A stretch of DNA of 64,000 bases from Bacilli bacterium (GCA_017517765.1 JAFWYE010000009.1:62001-126000), one strand, 5' to 3'; counted from the first letter of the stretch, positions 39,746 to 49,205 are shown. Notes: a model not told the origin generated them from the letters alone. Made by a program: numbers and translations.

Positions 39746-40311
39746 CTTGCTATATTTTCTTTTAACTCACTAGGAGCATATTTTATACATTTTTTCTTAT
39801 AATACTTAAACTTTTTTAAATCTTTTTTACTAGTCTTATTAAGCGCATCACACATTCCCATATATCCAAGATAATTCTTCTTATGACTCTTTATTGCGTT
39901 TTTAAATTCACTAAGAGCAATATCAACATTATCATTTTCTAATGCCTCAATTCCTTTATCAACATAAACATTAGATTTCTTTTTTAGTGCCTTAGATGAA
40001 GTTTCAAAACCAATCTTATTTATTAAAACAAAGTACAACATAGAGTTCATAATAACAAAGCAAATGACACTAATAAGTAAGGAGTGTATATTTTCTCCTA
40101 TATGCAAAGTTGTAAGATAGAAAGTAAATAGATAATCAAGCATAACTATCATTACTATATATCCCAAATTATAATTTCTTAATGAATAATATATAGAAAT
40201 AAACACCAATGAATAAATAAAAGCATATAAAGGGTTAGCAATGCAAAGACACATAAAAACCCTTAATAAAAAAGATAACAAAATCATGACTTTAAAATTC
40301 ATATCTTTCAT
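39733..40311 (-). CDS. Membrane protein with C-terminal TPR-like helices, unknown function
   Basis: About four membrane helices in the first ~115 residues (FKVMILLSFLLRVFMCLCIA, IYSLVFISIYYSL, YIVMIVMLDYLFTFYL, LLISVICFVIMNSMLYFVL) followed by a soluble Lys-rich tail. In the tail, DKGIEALENDNVDIALSEF plus YLGYMGMCDAL read as one to two TPR helix pairs. Start ATG 40311, 8 nt after AAGGTGG; the longer TTG form starting at 40329 would include the ribosome site. Not recognised as a named family. It stands alone between the ffh terminator and its own terminator. Confidence 0.65.
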   Translation of the reverse strand: MKDMNFKVMILLSFLLRVFMCLCIANPLYAFIYSLVFISIYYSLRNYNLGYIVMIVMLDYLFTFYLTTLHIGENIHSLLISVICFVIMNSMLYFVLINKIGFETSSKALKKKSNVYVDKGIEALENDNVDIALSEFKNAIKSHKKNYLGYMGMCDALNKTSKKDLKKFKYYKKKCIKYAPSELKENIARRYE

Positions 40312-40427
40312 GCCTCTCACCACCTTCAATATAACACATAAGTTAAAAATAATCTATAATTAGATTTATAATAGGTTATTGAAAAATGAGCCGTTAATCA
40401 ATATAACATAAATAAGGTGAGGGAATT

Positions 40428-40446
40428 ATTAGCTTGTCGGGCTAAT
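40428..40446. other. Small hairpin in the ffh/TPR-gene intergenic region
   Basis: ATTAGC-TTGTCGG-GCTAAT, 6-bp perfect stem, without a following T-run on the minus strand. It directly follows a 22-codon minus-strand frame (40446-40514). Function unknown. Confidence 0.3.
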
Positions 40447-40545
40447 TACTTCATCTTTTTATTTTCTTCTAGTTTATCTAGATAGTTAATAATATTGATA
40501 GTGAAAATACGCATTTGTCTCAAGTTTGTTTCATATTTATACCAA

Positions 40546-40568
40546 ATAAAAAAAGCCCGAAGGCTTTA
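40546..40568 (-). terminator. Rho-independent terminator of the yloU-ffh operon
   Basis: Minus strand AAAGCC-TTCG-GGCTTT followed by T-run. The UUCG tetraloop makes it especially stable. Confidence 0.88.
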
Positions 40569-40569
40569 A

Positions 40570-41886
40570 TTAAAATGGCATTTTGCCATTTTTCATATAT
40601 GGCTTAAGTTGTTTCATCATTTCTTTCATCTTTTCATATTGATTAAGAACACGATTTACATCACTAGCTTGAGTTCCACTACCCTTAGCAATTCTAATTT
40701 TTCTACTCGCCTTTAGAATCTTAGGGTCTTTTCTCTCTTCCATAGTCATACTAGAAATTATAGCTTTTGTTTTCTTCATTTGCTCATTAGCTTCTTTTTC
40801 TTGCTCATCAGTAATTTTTGGCATACCTGGAATTAATTTCATTAATCCCTTCATTGATCCTAGCTTATTCATTTGTTGCATTTGAGAGAGCATATCATCA
40901 AGAGTAAAGTTACCATTCATCATCTTGTTAACTGTCTTCTTTGCCTCTTTTTCATCAATTGCTTCTTGAGCTTTTTCAACAAGAGTTAGCATATCTCCCA
41001 TACCAAGAATTCTTTCAGCCATTCTTTCAGGATAGAATACTTCTAAATCTTCAATCTTTTCACCCATACCACTGAACTTAATTGGAATACCAGTAAGATG
41101 CTTAATACTTAAAGCAGCTCCACCTCTAGCATCACCATCAAGTTTAGACATAACTAATCCAGTAATTCTTAGTTTATCGTTAAATGCTTTAGCAACATTA
41201 ACACTATCTTGTCCACTCATTGCATCTACAACAAGAAGAACTTCTTTAGGTTTAATTACGCTATTAACATTTTTTAATTCATCCATTAACTCTTCATCAA
41301 CTTGTAATCTACCAGCAGTATCTAAGATAACTAAATCAAAACCATTTTCTCTAGCATATGCTAAAGCTCTAGTAGCAATATTTACTACATCCTTACTCTC
41401 TTTATCATAGAACACTTCTACATCAATGCTTTTACCAAGAGTAATAAGTTGATCAATCGCAGCAGGTCTATATACGTCACAAGCAACTAAAAGTGGTCTC
41501 TTATTATTCTTTTTCTTCATTAAATAAGCAATTTTACTAGCAGTAGTAGTCTTACCACTACCTTGTAAACCAACCATCATAATACTAGTTAAACCACTGA
41601 TATTTAATGTATCATTTTCTTCTCCAAGTAAAGCCACTAACTCTTCTTTCATGATTTTCAAAATCATTTGTCCTGGAGATAAAGTTTTTAATACATCTTG
41701 CCCTATAGACTTTTCTTTAACATTATTAACAAACTCTTTAACAACCTTATAGTTAACATCCGCTTCTAAAAGAGACATTCTAATTTCTTTTAACATCTCT
41801 TCCATATTTTCTTCAGTTAATCTAGATTGTCCTCTAACTTTTTTCATTACAGCTTGTAATTTATCTGATAATTGTTCAAACGCCAT
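40570..41886 (-). CDS. ffh: Signal recognition particle protein Ffh (SRP54)
   Basis: GTPase that binds signal peptides of nascent membrane and secreted proteins, together with SRP RNA, and delivers them to FtsY. N domain up to ~90, G domain with GLQGSGKTTT, DTAGRL and SKLDGDARGG, then a Met-rich M domain (MQQMNKLGSMKGLMKLIPGM) that ends after KKLKPY-like QLKPYMKNGKMPF. 438 residues is normal. Its RNA partner is not in this window. Confidence 0.98.
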   Translation of the reverse strand: MAFEQLSDKLQAVMKKVRGQSRLTEENMEEMLKEIRMSLLEADVNYKVVKEFVNNVKEKSIGQDVLKTLSPGQMILKIMKEELVALLGEENDTLNISGLTSIMMVGLQGSGKTTTASKIAYLMKKKNNKRPLLVACDVYRPAAIDQLITLGKSIDVEVFYDKESKDVVNIATRALAYARENGFDLVILDTAGRLQVDEELMDELKNVNSVIKPKEVLLVVDAMSGQDSVNVAKAFNDKLRITGLVMSKLDGDARGGAALSIKHLTGIPIKFSGMGEKIEDLEVFYPERMAERILGMGDMLTLVEKAQEAIDEKEAKKTVNKMMNGNFTLDDMLSQMQQMNKLGSMKGLMKLIPGMPKITDEQEKEANEQMKKTKAIISSMTMEERKDPKILKASRKIRIAKGSGTQASDVNRVLNQYEKMKEMMKQLKPYMKNGKMPF

Positions 41887-41895
41887 AATATCCTC

Positions 41896-42201
41896 CTATA
41901 ACTTCTCTACCATTTTTTTTATTTCCTCGATAGAAAGTTCATCTATCATATCAAGTAATAATCTTTTTTCTTTTTCTTTATCTAGTAATCCCAATTTAGA
42001 TTCATACATTTCTAACATTGCGCTAGCCTTTTTTAAAGTATCATGAACAGCACTTCTTGTAACACTTAACTCCTCTGCAATTTCTGAAAGAGATAAGTCA
42101 TTCATGTAATATAACTCCATAACATTTAGTTGATTTTCCGTTAATAACCCACCATATAAATCTAATAGGTTATTCATTAATTCAGTCTTATCTAATTCCA
42201 T
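41896..42201 (-). CDS. ylxM: YlxM-type helix-turn-helix SRP accessory protein
   Basis: 101 residues resembling sigma-70 region 4: LTENQLNVMELYYMNDLSLS then EIAEELSVTRSAVHDTLKKA. YlxM stimulates or modulates the SRP GTPases in streptococci and staphylococci and is nearly always located directly before ffh, as here. Confidence 0.93.
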   Translation of the reverse strand: MELDKTELMNNLLDLYGGLLTENQLNVMELYYMNDLSLSEIAEELSVTRSAVHDTLKKASAMLEMYESKLGLLDKEKEKRLLLDMIDELSIEEIKKMVEKL

Positions 42202-42202
42202 A

Positions 42203-42469
42203 TTACATAATAAAATCTAATGCTATAAAAATTAAAGCATATAATCCTGCATCTCTATAAAAATTAGGATCTTTCAAGCATCCTCTTTTTGCCTCTGGAG
42301 TTCTATATAAAAACGCAAAGAAGAAACCAATAAATACATCCACAATAATAAGAATTATAAGTGGATTATAAATTCCTAAAAATAAACAAGCATAGCTAAC
42401 ACCATAAGTAATAACTCTTTGTCCTAAAATACAAATAATTAAATATAAGAAAAATCTTCCAAAATCCAT
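42203..42469 (-). CDS. Small membrane protein, unknown
   Basis: 88 residues with three hydrophobic segments (LYLIICILGQ, YNPLIILIIVDVFIGFFFAFL, AGLYALIFIALDFI). It is embedded between ftsY and ylxM with 1-nt gaps on both sides, so it is co-translated with SRP components; a link to membrane protein insertion is guilt by association only. Not recognised as a named family. Confidence 0.6.
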   Translation of the reverse strand: MDFGRFFLYLIICILGQRVITYGVSYACLFLGIYNPLIILIIVDVFIGFFFAFLYRTPEAKRGCLKDPNFYRDAGLYALIFIALDFIM

Positions 42470-42470
42470 A

Positions 42471-43457
42471 TTATTTATCTCCTTCCATATTCATGCAAAG
42501 ACCATAAATATATTCTTCAAGATCAAACTCTTCTAAATCATCAAGTTTCTCACCTAAACCAATATATTTTACAGGTATACCAAGTTCTTCTCTAATAGAG
42601 AGAATTATACCACCTTTACTAGTAGAATCCATCTTAGTTAAAATAATTGAATCAACACCAGTAGCCTTAGCGAAACTTGAAGCTTGGATAACACCATTTT
42701 GTCCTGTGGTAGCATCAATTACTAACATTACTTCATGTGGAGCTCCCTCTACTTCTTTAGAAAGCACTCTTCTCATCTTTGATAATTCATCCATCAAATT
42801 AGTTTTAGTTTGAAGTCTACCAGCACTGTCACAAATAACAATGTCATATCCATCTTCTTTAGCTTTATTTACTCCTCTATAGTAAACGCTACTAGGATCT
42901 TCTTTATCATTACCTTTTACAATTTCTACTCCAAGTCTAGAGGCCCAAACATCAAGTTGCTCTACAGCACCCGCTCTGAAAGTGTCACCTGCAACTAATA
43001 AAACTTTTTTACCTTCATTTTTAAATCTATAAGCAAGTTTAGCAATACTAGTAGTTTTACCAACTCCATTAACTCCTACCATTAAGATTACTGTTGGACC
43101 ATTTTCATTCATCTTGATTTCTGTATCCATTTCTTCTCCACCTTTAGCATAATAAACAAACATCTTATCCACTAAAGTTTCGTTAATATCAGTAGTAGTC
43201 TTAATCTTTTCTAGTCTTACTTCCTTTTTAGTTTCTTCAATGATTTCCATAACTATTTTAACACCAATATCAGCCTCAATTAGAATTTCTTCTAATTCAT
43301 CAAAATAGTCTTCATTAATCTCTCTATATCTAGCAGCAAGAGCATTTAACTTAGTAGAAAAATTACTTCTAGACTTATCTAATGCAGCAACATATTTCTC
43401 ACTTCTTGCATTGCTCTTACCAAACACCTTTTCCTTTAACTTACTAAAGAATCCCAT
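42471..43457 (-). CDS. ftsY: SRP receptor GTPase FtsY
   Basis: NG-domain GTPase: GVNGVGKTTSIAKLAYRF, VAGDTFRAGAVEQL, CDSAGRLQTK, TKMDSTSKGG, GLGEKLDDL. The acidic A domain of Gram-negative FtsY is reduced to a short basic N-terminus, MGFFSKLKEKVFGKS, which probably binds the membrane. 328 residues, usual for Firmicutes. Confidence 0.98.
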   Translation of the reverse strand: MGFFSKLKEKVFGKSNARSEKYVAALDKSRSNFSTKLNALAARYREINEDYFDELEEILIEADIGVKIVMEIIEETKKEVRLEKIKTTTDINETLVDKMFVYYAKGGEEMDTEIKMNENGPTVILMVGVNGVGKTTSIAKLAYRFKNEGKKVLLVAGDTFRAGAVEQLDVWASRLGVEIVKGNDKEDPSSVYYRGVNKAKEDGYDIVICDSAGRLQTKTNLMDELSKMRRVLSKEVEGAPHEVMLVIDATTGQNGVIQASSFAKATGVDSIILTKMDSTSKGGIILSIREELGIPVKYIGLGEKLDDLEEFDLEEYIYGLCMNMEGDK

Positions 43458-43465
43458 TATTTCAC

Positions 43466-44143
43466 CTACTTACTGCACTTTTCAAGAGCATTTTTAGCTG
43501 CATCTTGTTGTGCTAATTTTTTACTTTTACCAGTTCCTGTAGCAAGAACTATTTCATCATCCAATAATACCTCAAATACATAAATTGGATTATTACTAGT
43601 ACCACTGTGACTAACCTCTCTATAACTAACAGATTGTTTAGTATCAGCTTGTACTAATTCTTGAAGTTTACTCTTATAATCAAGCAAAGAAGCCACATCT
43701 ATTTCATCAACTAATTTAGAAAACACACTCTTTACAAATTCAAATGTAAAATCAAAACCTTTATCTAAATATATAGCAGCTACAAATGCCTCAAAAGCAT
43801 CTGCTAAAATGTTTTTACCATTTCTTCCACCGCTTTTTTCTTCACCAACACCTAAATTTAAAACTTTATCTAAACCTAATTTCTTTGCTTCATTACACAA
43901 TGAATCAGCTCTAACTAGCTTGCTTCTAATAAGAGACATTTCACCCTCTAAAAAAGAACCTTCTTTATAATAGATAAGATGAGAAACCATAAGTTGCAAT
44001 ACTGCATCCCCCATAAATTCTAATCTTTCTAAATGCTTACAATCCTCACCATGCTCATTAGCATAACTCGGATGAGTTACAGCTTGTATATAAAGATCTA
44101 AATTGTTTGTTTCAATATTTAATCCCTTTAAGAACTCTTTCAT
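43466..44143 (-). CDS. rnc: Ribonuclease III
   Basis: Catalytic signature HLERLEFMGDAVLQL and the second acidic cluster NILADAFEAFVAAIYLD with metal-binding residues intact, followed by a dsRNA-binding domain (residues ~155-223, SKLQELVQAD ... GKSKKLAQQDAAKNAL). 225 residues. It overlaps the plsX stop by one base. Confidence 0.97.
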   Translation of the reverse strand: MKEFLKGLNIETNNLDLYIQAVTHPSYANEHGEDCKHLERLEFMGDAVLQLMVSHLIYYKEGSFLEGEMSLIRSKLVRADSLCNEAKKLGLDKVLNLGVGEEKSGGRNGKNILADAFEAFVAAIYLDKGFDFTFEFVKSVFSKLVDEIDVASLLDYKSKLQELVQADTKQSVSYREVSHSGTSNNPIYVFEVLLDDEIVLATGTGKSKKLAQQDAAKNALEKCSK

Positions 44144-45114
44144 TATTTCATCTCTTCTTTCAACTTATTAACCATATCTTTACTAGCAAGTTCATAACAT
44201 ACTCTTAAAGCATTAAAGAAAGAATAGCCATCACTTGAACCATGAGCCTTAACAACAACCTTATTAACACCAACAAGCATAGCACCACCATACTTTTTAT
44301 AGTTCATTCTCTCTTTTAAAATCTTTACTCCACTTCTTGAAAATAAATAACCAATCTTAGTAAAGATATTCTTTTTAAATCCTTCTTTTAACATATCAGA
44401 CATAACTTTAGCAGTTCCCTCAGCAGTCTTAAGTAACACATTACCATCAAAGCCGCCACACACAACTACATCAGCATCTCCATACATAACATATCTACCC
44501 TCAATATTACCCTTGAATCCTTCAAAATTAGAATCCTTTAATAACTTGTGAGTTTCTTTTACAAGTTCGCTACCTTTTTTCTCTTCTGCACCATTGCTAA
44601 GTAAATATACTCTTGGAGTTTCAAGATTATTATAAGCTTTAGCAAAAGTTCTACCCATCTTAGCAAAACCAACTAAATGCTCTGGAGTATTTTCGCTATT
44701 TGCTCCAATATCCAAAATAATTACATTTCCCCCATCTTTAGTAGGAAAAGGAGAAACAAGAGCAGCTCTCTCTACTCCTTCAATAAGCTTAAGATATACT
44801 GTAGCAGCAGTTAAAAAAGCACCAGTACTACCGCCACTTACAACTCCATCAACATCACTATTTTTAGCAAAGTCTACAGCTTTGATCATACTAGTTTCTT
44901 TTTTTCTTAAAATAGCAAGAGCACCATCTTCCATATCCATAACTTCTTTACAATCAACAATAGTACACTTACCCTCTAATTCACTTAATTCTTCTTTTTT
45001 ACCAAATACAGTTAATTCTACATCTTTGTATGTATTAAGAAAATCCAAGATGCCTTCAACAGCAGCTTTGCTTCCCTTATCCATACCCATTGCATCAACA
45101 GCTAATTTTATCAT
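44143..45114 (-). CDS. plsX: Phosphate acyltransferase PlsX
   Basis: Makes acyl-phosphate from acyl-ACP for phospholipid synthesis. IKLAVDAMGMDKGS at the N-terminus, SGGSTGAFLTAA, LDIGANSENTPEHLVGFAKMG and CGGFDGNVLLKT are conserved landmarks. 323 residues. In Bacillus this gene is accompanied by fapR, fabD, fabG and acpP; none is present here, only rnc follows. A hairpin lies in the short gap after recG. Confidence 0.96.
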   Translation of the reverse strand: MIKLAVDAMGMDKGSKAAVEGILDFLNTYKDVELTVFGKKEELSELEGKCTIVDCKEVMDMEDGALAILRKKETSMIKAVDFAKNSDVDGVVSGGSTGAFLTAATVYLKLIEGVERAALVSPFPTKDGGNVIILDIGANSENTPEHLVGFAKMGRTFAKAYNNLETPRVYLLSNGAEEKKGSELVKETHKLLKDSNFEGFKGNIEGRYVMYGDADVVVCGGFDGNVLLKTAEGTAKVMSDMLKEGFKKNIFTKIGYLFSRSGVKILKERMNYKKYGGAMLVGVNKVVVKAHGSSDGYSFFNALRVCYELASKDMVNKLKEEMK

Positions 45115-45127
45115 AAGAACACCTCGG

Positions 45128-45149
45128 CTAATATTTTATCAAATATTAG
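45128..45149. other. Perfect inverted repeat between recG and plsX
   Basis: CTAATATTT-TATC-AAATATTAG, 9-bp arms with 4-nt loop, covering the recG stop codon and ending 14 nt before the plsX start, just ahead of its GAGGTG ribosome site. It could be an RNA hairpin adjusting plsX expression, or a DNA operator. It does not match the FapR consensus. Confidence 0.5.
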
Positions 45150-47137
45150 GCGATAGTTTCCACATTTTCTTTATATTTAGATTCAATATAATCTAAATAT
45201 TTCTTAAATTCTTCATTATTTAAATTATTAAGCAAATATTTAGCATCTTTTCTAGCAGCTTCTAAGATATTGTAATCAGTTATAATGTTAGCAATTCTAA
45301 GGTCACTAACCCCACTCTGTTTAACTCCAACAATATCTCCAATACCTCTTTTTTCCATGTCGTATTGACTAATTTTAAATCCGTCTAGAGTATTCTTAAA
45401 ATACTCTAATCTTTCAATATCTTCTTCCAAATCACTAACAAGCAAACAATATCCTTCTCTTTTTCCTCTACCAACTCTTCCTCTAAGTTGATGAAGTTGA
45501 GCAAGTCCAAAATTATTAGCATTATATATCACAATTACATTAGCATCTTTTATATCTATTCCAACTTCAATAACTGTCGTAGACACAAGCATTTTTATCT
45601 TTCCATCTTTAAAGTCATTAAGTGTTTGATTCTTCGCATCATTACTCATCTTTCCATGCAAGTATCCCACACCATAATTTGCAAAATGAGTGGCATATTC
45701 AACATATACATTACTAACACTTTTTTTCTCTTTATTCTCACTATTTATAAGAGGACAAACTATATAAATTTTATTATCTTTTTTTAACAAATCTTCTAGT
45801 TCATCAAATAGTTTTTCCTTATCTTCAAAATCATATAGTTTACTAGTAACATCTCTTTTCCCATTAGGGAATTCATCAAGAGTAGAAATATCTAACTCTC
45901 CATAAATTGTATGTGCTAGGGTTCTAGGAATTGGTGTAGCAGACATAAGAAGTAAATCCACTTTTTCTCCCTTGTCCTTTAGTATTTGTCTTTGCACTAC
46001 TCCAAATCTATGTTGCTCATCAATTATAGCAAGACCCAAAGATGCAAATTCCACATCATTTTGAATAAGACTATGAGTACCCACAACTACATCAATAGTC
46101 CCACTTTTCATATCTTCTTTTATTTGCTTTTTTTCACTATTTTTAAGATCACTAACAAGAAGTGCAACATTTAATTCATCTTTAAAAATATCTTTCAAAT
46201 TTTGATAGTGTTGTCTAGCTAAAATATCAGTCGGCGCCATAAAAGCACTTTGATTTCCACTTATAAAAGAAGCATAGCAAGAAAGTATGGCAACAAGTGT
46301 TTTACCACTACCTACATCACCTTGTAAAAGTCTATACATATTAAGCGAACTTTTCATATCTTCTTTTATCTCATTAAATGCTAAAATTTGACTATTAGTA
46401 GGCTTGTATGGAAGTGCATTAATAAATGAGAAAACCCTCTTCTCATCAATACTTTTCCCCATTTCTTTATGTTCTTCTTTAAACCTTCTTTTAGATAATT
46501 CCATTACTAAAACAAACTCTAAAAATTCCTCATATTTTAGGTGTCTATACCCCTTTTTTACATACTCCATATTTTTAGGAAAATGCAACAATTTTAATGA
46601 TTCCTTTTTAGATAAAAGTTTATATTTTTCCATAAATTCTCTAGGCAATTTATCCAAGTTAACATTATGAAAATCTAAATACTTAAAAGCCTCTGAAACT
46701 ATACTATTAAACTCTTTATCTTTAAATCCACTTGGAAGTTTATAATGATAATCTATTAAATTATTATAATCAAAAAAGATCTCACTCACTGTGATATTCT
46801 TCTTATAATAATCTACTTTACCTATTATTTTAATTACCCTATTTTCCACTAATAAGTTTTTAAGATAGTCTCTATTAAAAACAATAATAGAGTAATATTC
46901 CCCATCTATTAAACCTTCAAACTCTATTTTAGATAAATGAGTTTTTATGCGTTTAAAAAGCACCTCACTTGCAATTTTAACAAGTAAGGTGGCTTTCTTA
47001 TTATGTTTGGTTATGTCTAATCTTTCCACACTTAGATCAGTATATCTTTTAGGCAAATAATCTATCAAATCATAAACATTATTTAATTCAAGTAAATCTA
47101 AGTAGGCTTTTCTTCTTTCACTAACCTTTATTTCCAT
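45146..47137 (-). CDS. recG: ATP-dependent DNA helicase RecG
   Basis: Remodels stalled forks and branched DNA. Wedge domain in the first ~230 residues, then superfamily 2 motifs: QGDVGSGKTLVA, IDEQHRFG, MSATPIPRTLA, VSTTVIEVGIDI, HQLRGRVGRG, and the TRG region after it. 663 residues, slightly shorter than the usual ~680. Confidence 0.97.
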   Translation of the reverse strand: MEIKVSERRKAYLDLLELNNVYDLIDYLPKRYTDLSVERLDITKHNKKATLLVKIASEVLFKRIKTHLSKIEFEGLIDGEYYSIIVFNRDYLKNLLVENRVIKIIGKVDYYKKNITVSEIFFDYNNLIDYHYKLPSGFKDKEFNSIVSEAFKYLDFHNVNLDKLPREFMEKYKLLSKKESLKLLHFPKNMEYVKKGYRHLKYEEFLEFVLVMELSKRRFKEEHKEMGKSIDEKRVFSFINALPYKPTNSQILAFNEIKEDMKSSLNMYRLLQGDVGSGKTLVAILSCYASFISGNQSAFMAPTDILARQHYQNLKDIFKDELNVALLVSDLKNSEKKQIKEDMKSGTIDVVVGTHSLIQNDVEFASLGLAIIDEQHRFGVVQRQILKDKGEKVDLLLMSATPIPRTLAHTIYGELDISTLDEFPNGKRDVTSKLYDFEDKEKLFDELEDLLKKDNKIYIVCPLINSENKEKKSVSNVYVEYATHFANYGVGYLHGKMSNDAKNQTLNDFKDGKIKMLVSTTVIEVGIDIKDANVIVIYNANNFGLAQLHQLRGRVGRGKREGYCLLVSDLEEDIERLEYFKNTLDGFKISQYDMEKRGIGDIVGVKQSGVSDLRIANIITDYNILEAARKDAKYLLNNLNNEEFKKYLDYIESKYKENVETIA

Positions 47138-47139
47138 AG

Positions 47140-48825
47140 TTATTCAACTCCAATGATATAACTATAAACAGGTTGATCTCCTTTTTTAACATCTATTTCT
47201 AAATCATATTTATCGTTTAAATAATCTACGATAGCACTAGTTTCGCTATCATGAGCATCATTACCAGCAATTAGTGTTACAAGTTCACTATCTTCATCAA
47301 TCATAGTCTTTAATAATTCAATTGTAGCAGCAACTTTATCTTCTTTACATGTCACAATATTCTTACCATTTAATCCCATGAAATAATTAGCTTTAATTTC
47401 TAATCCATCAATTGTAGTATCTTTAATAGCAAATGTTACTTGTCCTGACTTAACTGACGTTAAAGCCTCTGACATTTGTTCAAAGTTTTCATCAGCACTA
47501 CATTCAGGGTTAAACATCATACATGCAACTAATCCTTGAGGTATAGTCTTTGTTGGAATCACTTTACAATTAACTCCTTCTACAACTTGTCCAGCTTGAG
47601 TAGCTGCCATAACTATATTTGAGTTATTAGGAAGAATAAATACATTTTTAGCATTTACCTTTTCAATTGCATGAACAAAATCTTCAGTAGATGGGTTCAT
47701 AGTTTGTCCACCACTTACAACTTCACTAACTCTTAAATCCCTAAACATTTGGTTAATACCTTCTCCAGCACTAACTGCAATAATAGCATACTCTTCTTTT
47801 TCTGCTGCAGGAGCAGATGTTTGTACAGTTGCGCCTTGCTCATGTTGTTCTTGTAAGTTAGAGTGTTGAAGTTGCATGTTCTCTACTTTCAATGTTATAA
47901 ACTCACCAAATTGTTGAGCATAGTTAAATATATTACCAGGCTTTAATGTATGAATATGTACTTTAACGATATCATCATCTTGAACTACAACAATAGAATT
48001 ACCATGGTTTTCTAATACTGTAGAAAATCTATGTTGATTGAAGTTTTTCTTACCTTCCTTTTCAGGAGATAATTGCATAATAAACTCAGTACAATAACCG
48101 AATTCTTCATTTTCAATCTTACTTTGAGCATCACCAACAGCAATATTACTATTAGCAGTAGCAACTTGTTCTACTGTAGCAGTAGCTTGTTCTCTTTGAA
48201 TAACTTTATTATCTAAAGCACTTAAGAATCCATCTAATACCTTTAATAATCCAGCTCCTCCAGAGTCTACTACACCAACCTCTTTTAATACAGGAAGTAA
48301 TTCAGGAGTTCTATTTAAAGACTCATTAGCTTCCTTAATTAAATAAGTCATACATTCTTTAATAGTGATTGGCTTTTCTTTGCTATCAACATAGTCTTTT
48401 AAAGCAACACTAGATTCTCTTATAACAGTTAAAATAGTACCTTCAATTGGCTTCATAACTGCTTTATAAGCAACATCTTTAGCACTTATAAATGCATCCG
48501 CAAAATCATAACAAGTTGCTTCCTTTTTTCCTTCAAGACCCATAGCAAATCCTCTAAAGATTTGTGACAAAATAACACCAGAGTTACCTCTAGCACCCAT
48601 TAAAAGTCCCTTAGAAAAAGCTCTAGCAACTTCATAAATATTATCATTAGTACTATTTAAAACCTCTTTAGAACCACTAGTCATAGTTAAGTTCATATTA
48701 GTTCCTGTATCTCCATCTGGTACAGGGAACACGTTTAGAGCATCTATTTGTGGGTAGCAGTTAAACAAATTGTTTGCTCCCGATATAATCATCTGCTTCA
48801 AATGATGTCCGTTAATTTTATTCAT
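47140..48825 (-). CDS. fakA: Fatty acid kinase FakA-like protein (DAK2/YloV)
   Basis: N-terminal DAK2 (DhaL-like) kinase domain: FPVPDGDTGTNMNLTM with Mg-binding aspartates, GARGNSGVILSQ, VDSGGAGL. C-terminal DegV-like/YloV half with KVHIHTLKPG. 561 residues is the family length. FakA phosphorylates fatty acids held by a DegV/FakB protein; such a protein is partly visible at 2-391. It is co-transcribed with yloU upstream and recG-plsX downstream, placing acyl-phosphate production by two routes (FakA, PlsX) in one operon. Confidence 0.93.
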   Translation of the reverse strand: MNKINGHHLKQMIISGANNLFNCYPQIDALNVFPVPDGDTGTNMNLTMTSGSKEVLNSTNDNIYEVARAFSKGLLMGARGNSGVILSQIFRGFAMGLEGKKEATCYDFADAFISAKDVAYKAVMKPIEGTILTVIRESSVALKDYVDSKEKPITIKECMTYLIKEANESLNRTPELLPVLKEVGVVDSGGAGLLKVLDGFLSALDNKVIQREQATATVEQVATANSNIAVGDAQSKIENEEFGYCTEFIMQLSPEKEGKKNFNQHRFSTVLENHGNSIVVVQDDDIVKVHIHTLKPGNIFNYAQQFGEFITLKVENMQLQHSNLQEQHEQGATVQTSAPAAEKEEYAIIAVSAGEGINQMFRDLRVSEVVSGGQTMNPSTEDFVHAIEKVNAKNVFILPNNSNIVMAATQAGQVVEGVNCKVIPTKTIPQGLVACMMFNPECSADENFEQMSEALTSVKSGQVTFAIKDTTIDGLEIKANYFMGLNGKNIVTCKEDKVAATIELLKTMIDEDSELVTLIAGNDAHDSETSAIVDYLNDKYDLEIDVKKGDQPVYSYIIGVE

Positions 48826-48848
48826 TCTTTTATTCCTCCGATAAACTT

Positions 48849-49205
48849 TTAAACGCTTTTAATACCTTTTACGAATACGTTTATTGATTTAAATTTTATA
48901 TCAAGTGTTTTTTCTAACACATACTTTACTTTCTTTTGAACTTCACTTACAACCTCAGTAATCTTTAAGCCATAAGCTACCATTATATACATTTCTACTT
49001 CAATACCATTTTTACTCTCTCTAGCAAAAACGCCCTTTTTATAGTTATCTAATCTAAGTAATTCAGCAATACTTGCTTTTAAACCAGTCTTTGGAACCAT
49101 TCCCACAACACCATAACACTCTGTAGCAGCATTACCAGCGATTGCAGCGATTGCCTCCATACTAATTGAGATGTTTCCTTTAGTATTGTTCTTTTCAATC
49201 ATCAT
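48849..49205 (-). CDS. Asp23/Gls24 family envelope stress protein YloU
   Basis: 118 residues, GNISISMEAIAAIAGNAATECYGVVGM is the Asp23/YloU signature and GIEVEMYIMVAYGLKI the second strand pair. These proteins associate with the cytoplasmic membrane or act with the FakA neighbour by conserved gene order. First gene of the large housekeeping operon; ATG after GGGGTGA. Confidence 0.93.
   Translation of the reverse strand: MMIEKNNTKGNISISMEAIAAIAGNAATECYGVVGMVPKTGLKASIAELLRLDNYKKGVFARESKNGIEVEMYIMVAYGLKITEVVSEVQKKVKYVLEKTLDIKFKSINVFVKGIKSV

Noticed and set aside
40330..40569. SRP (4.5S) RNA next to ffh
   Set aside because: No GGAAG-tetraloop / AGCAGCC-type symmetric loop; the region is AT-rich with only small hairpins.
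45115..45150. FapR operator before plsX
   Set aside because: The inverted repeat reads CTAATATTT..., not the FapR consensus with its TTAGTACC core, and fapR is absent.
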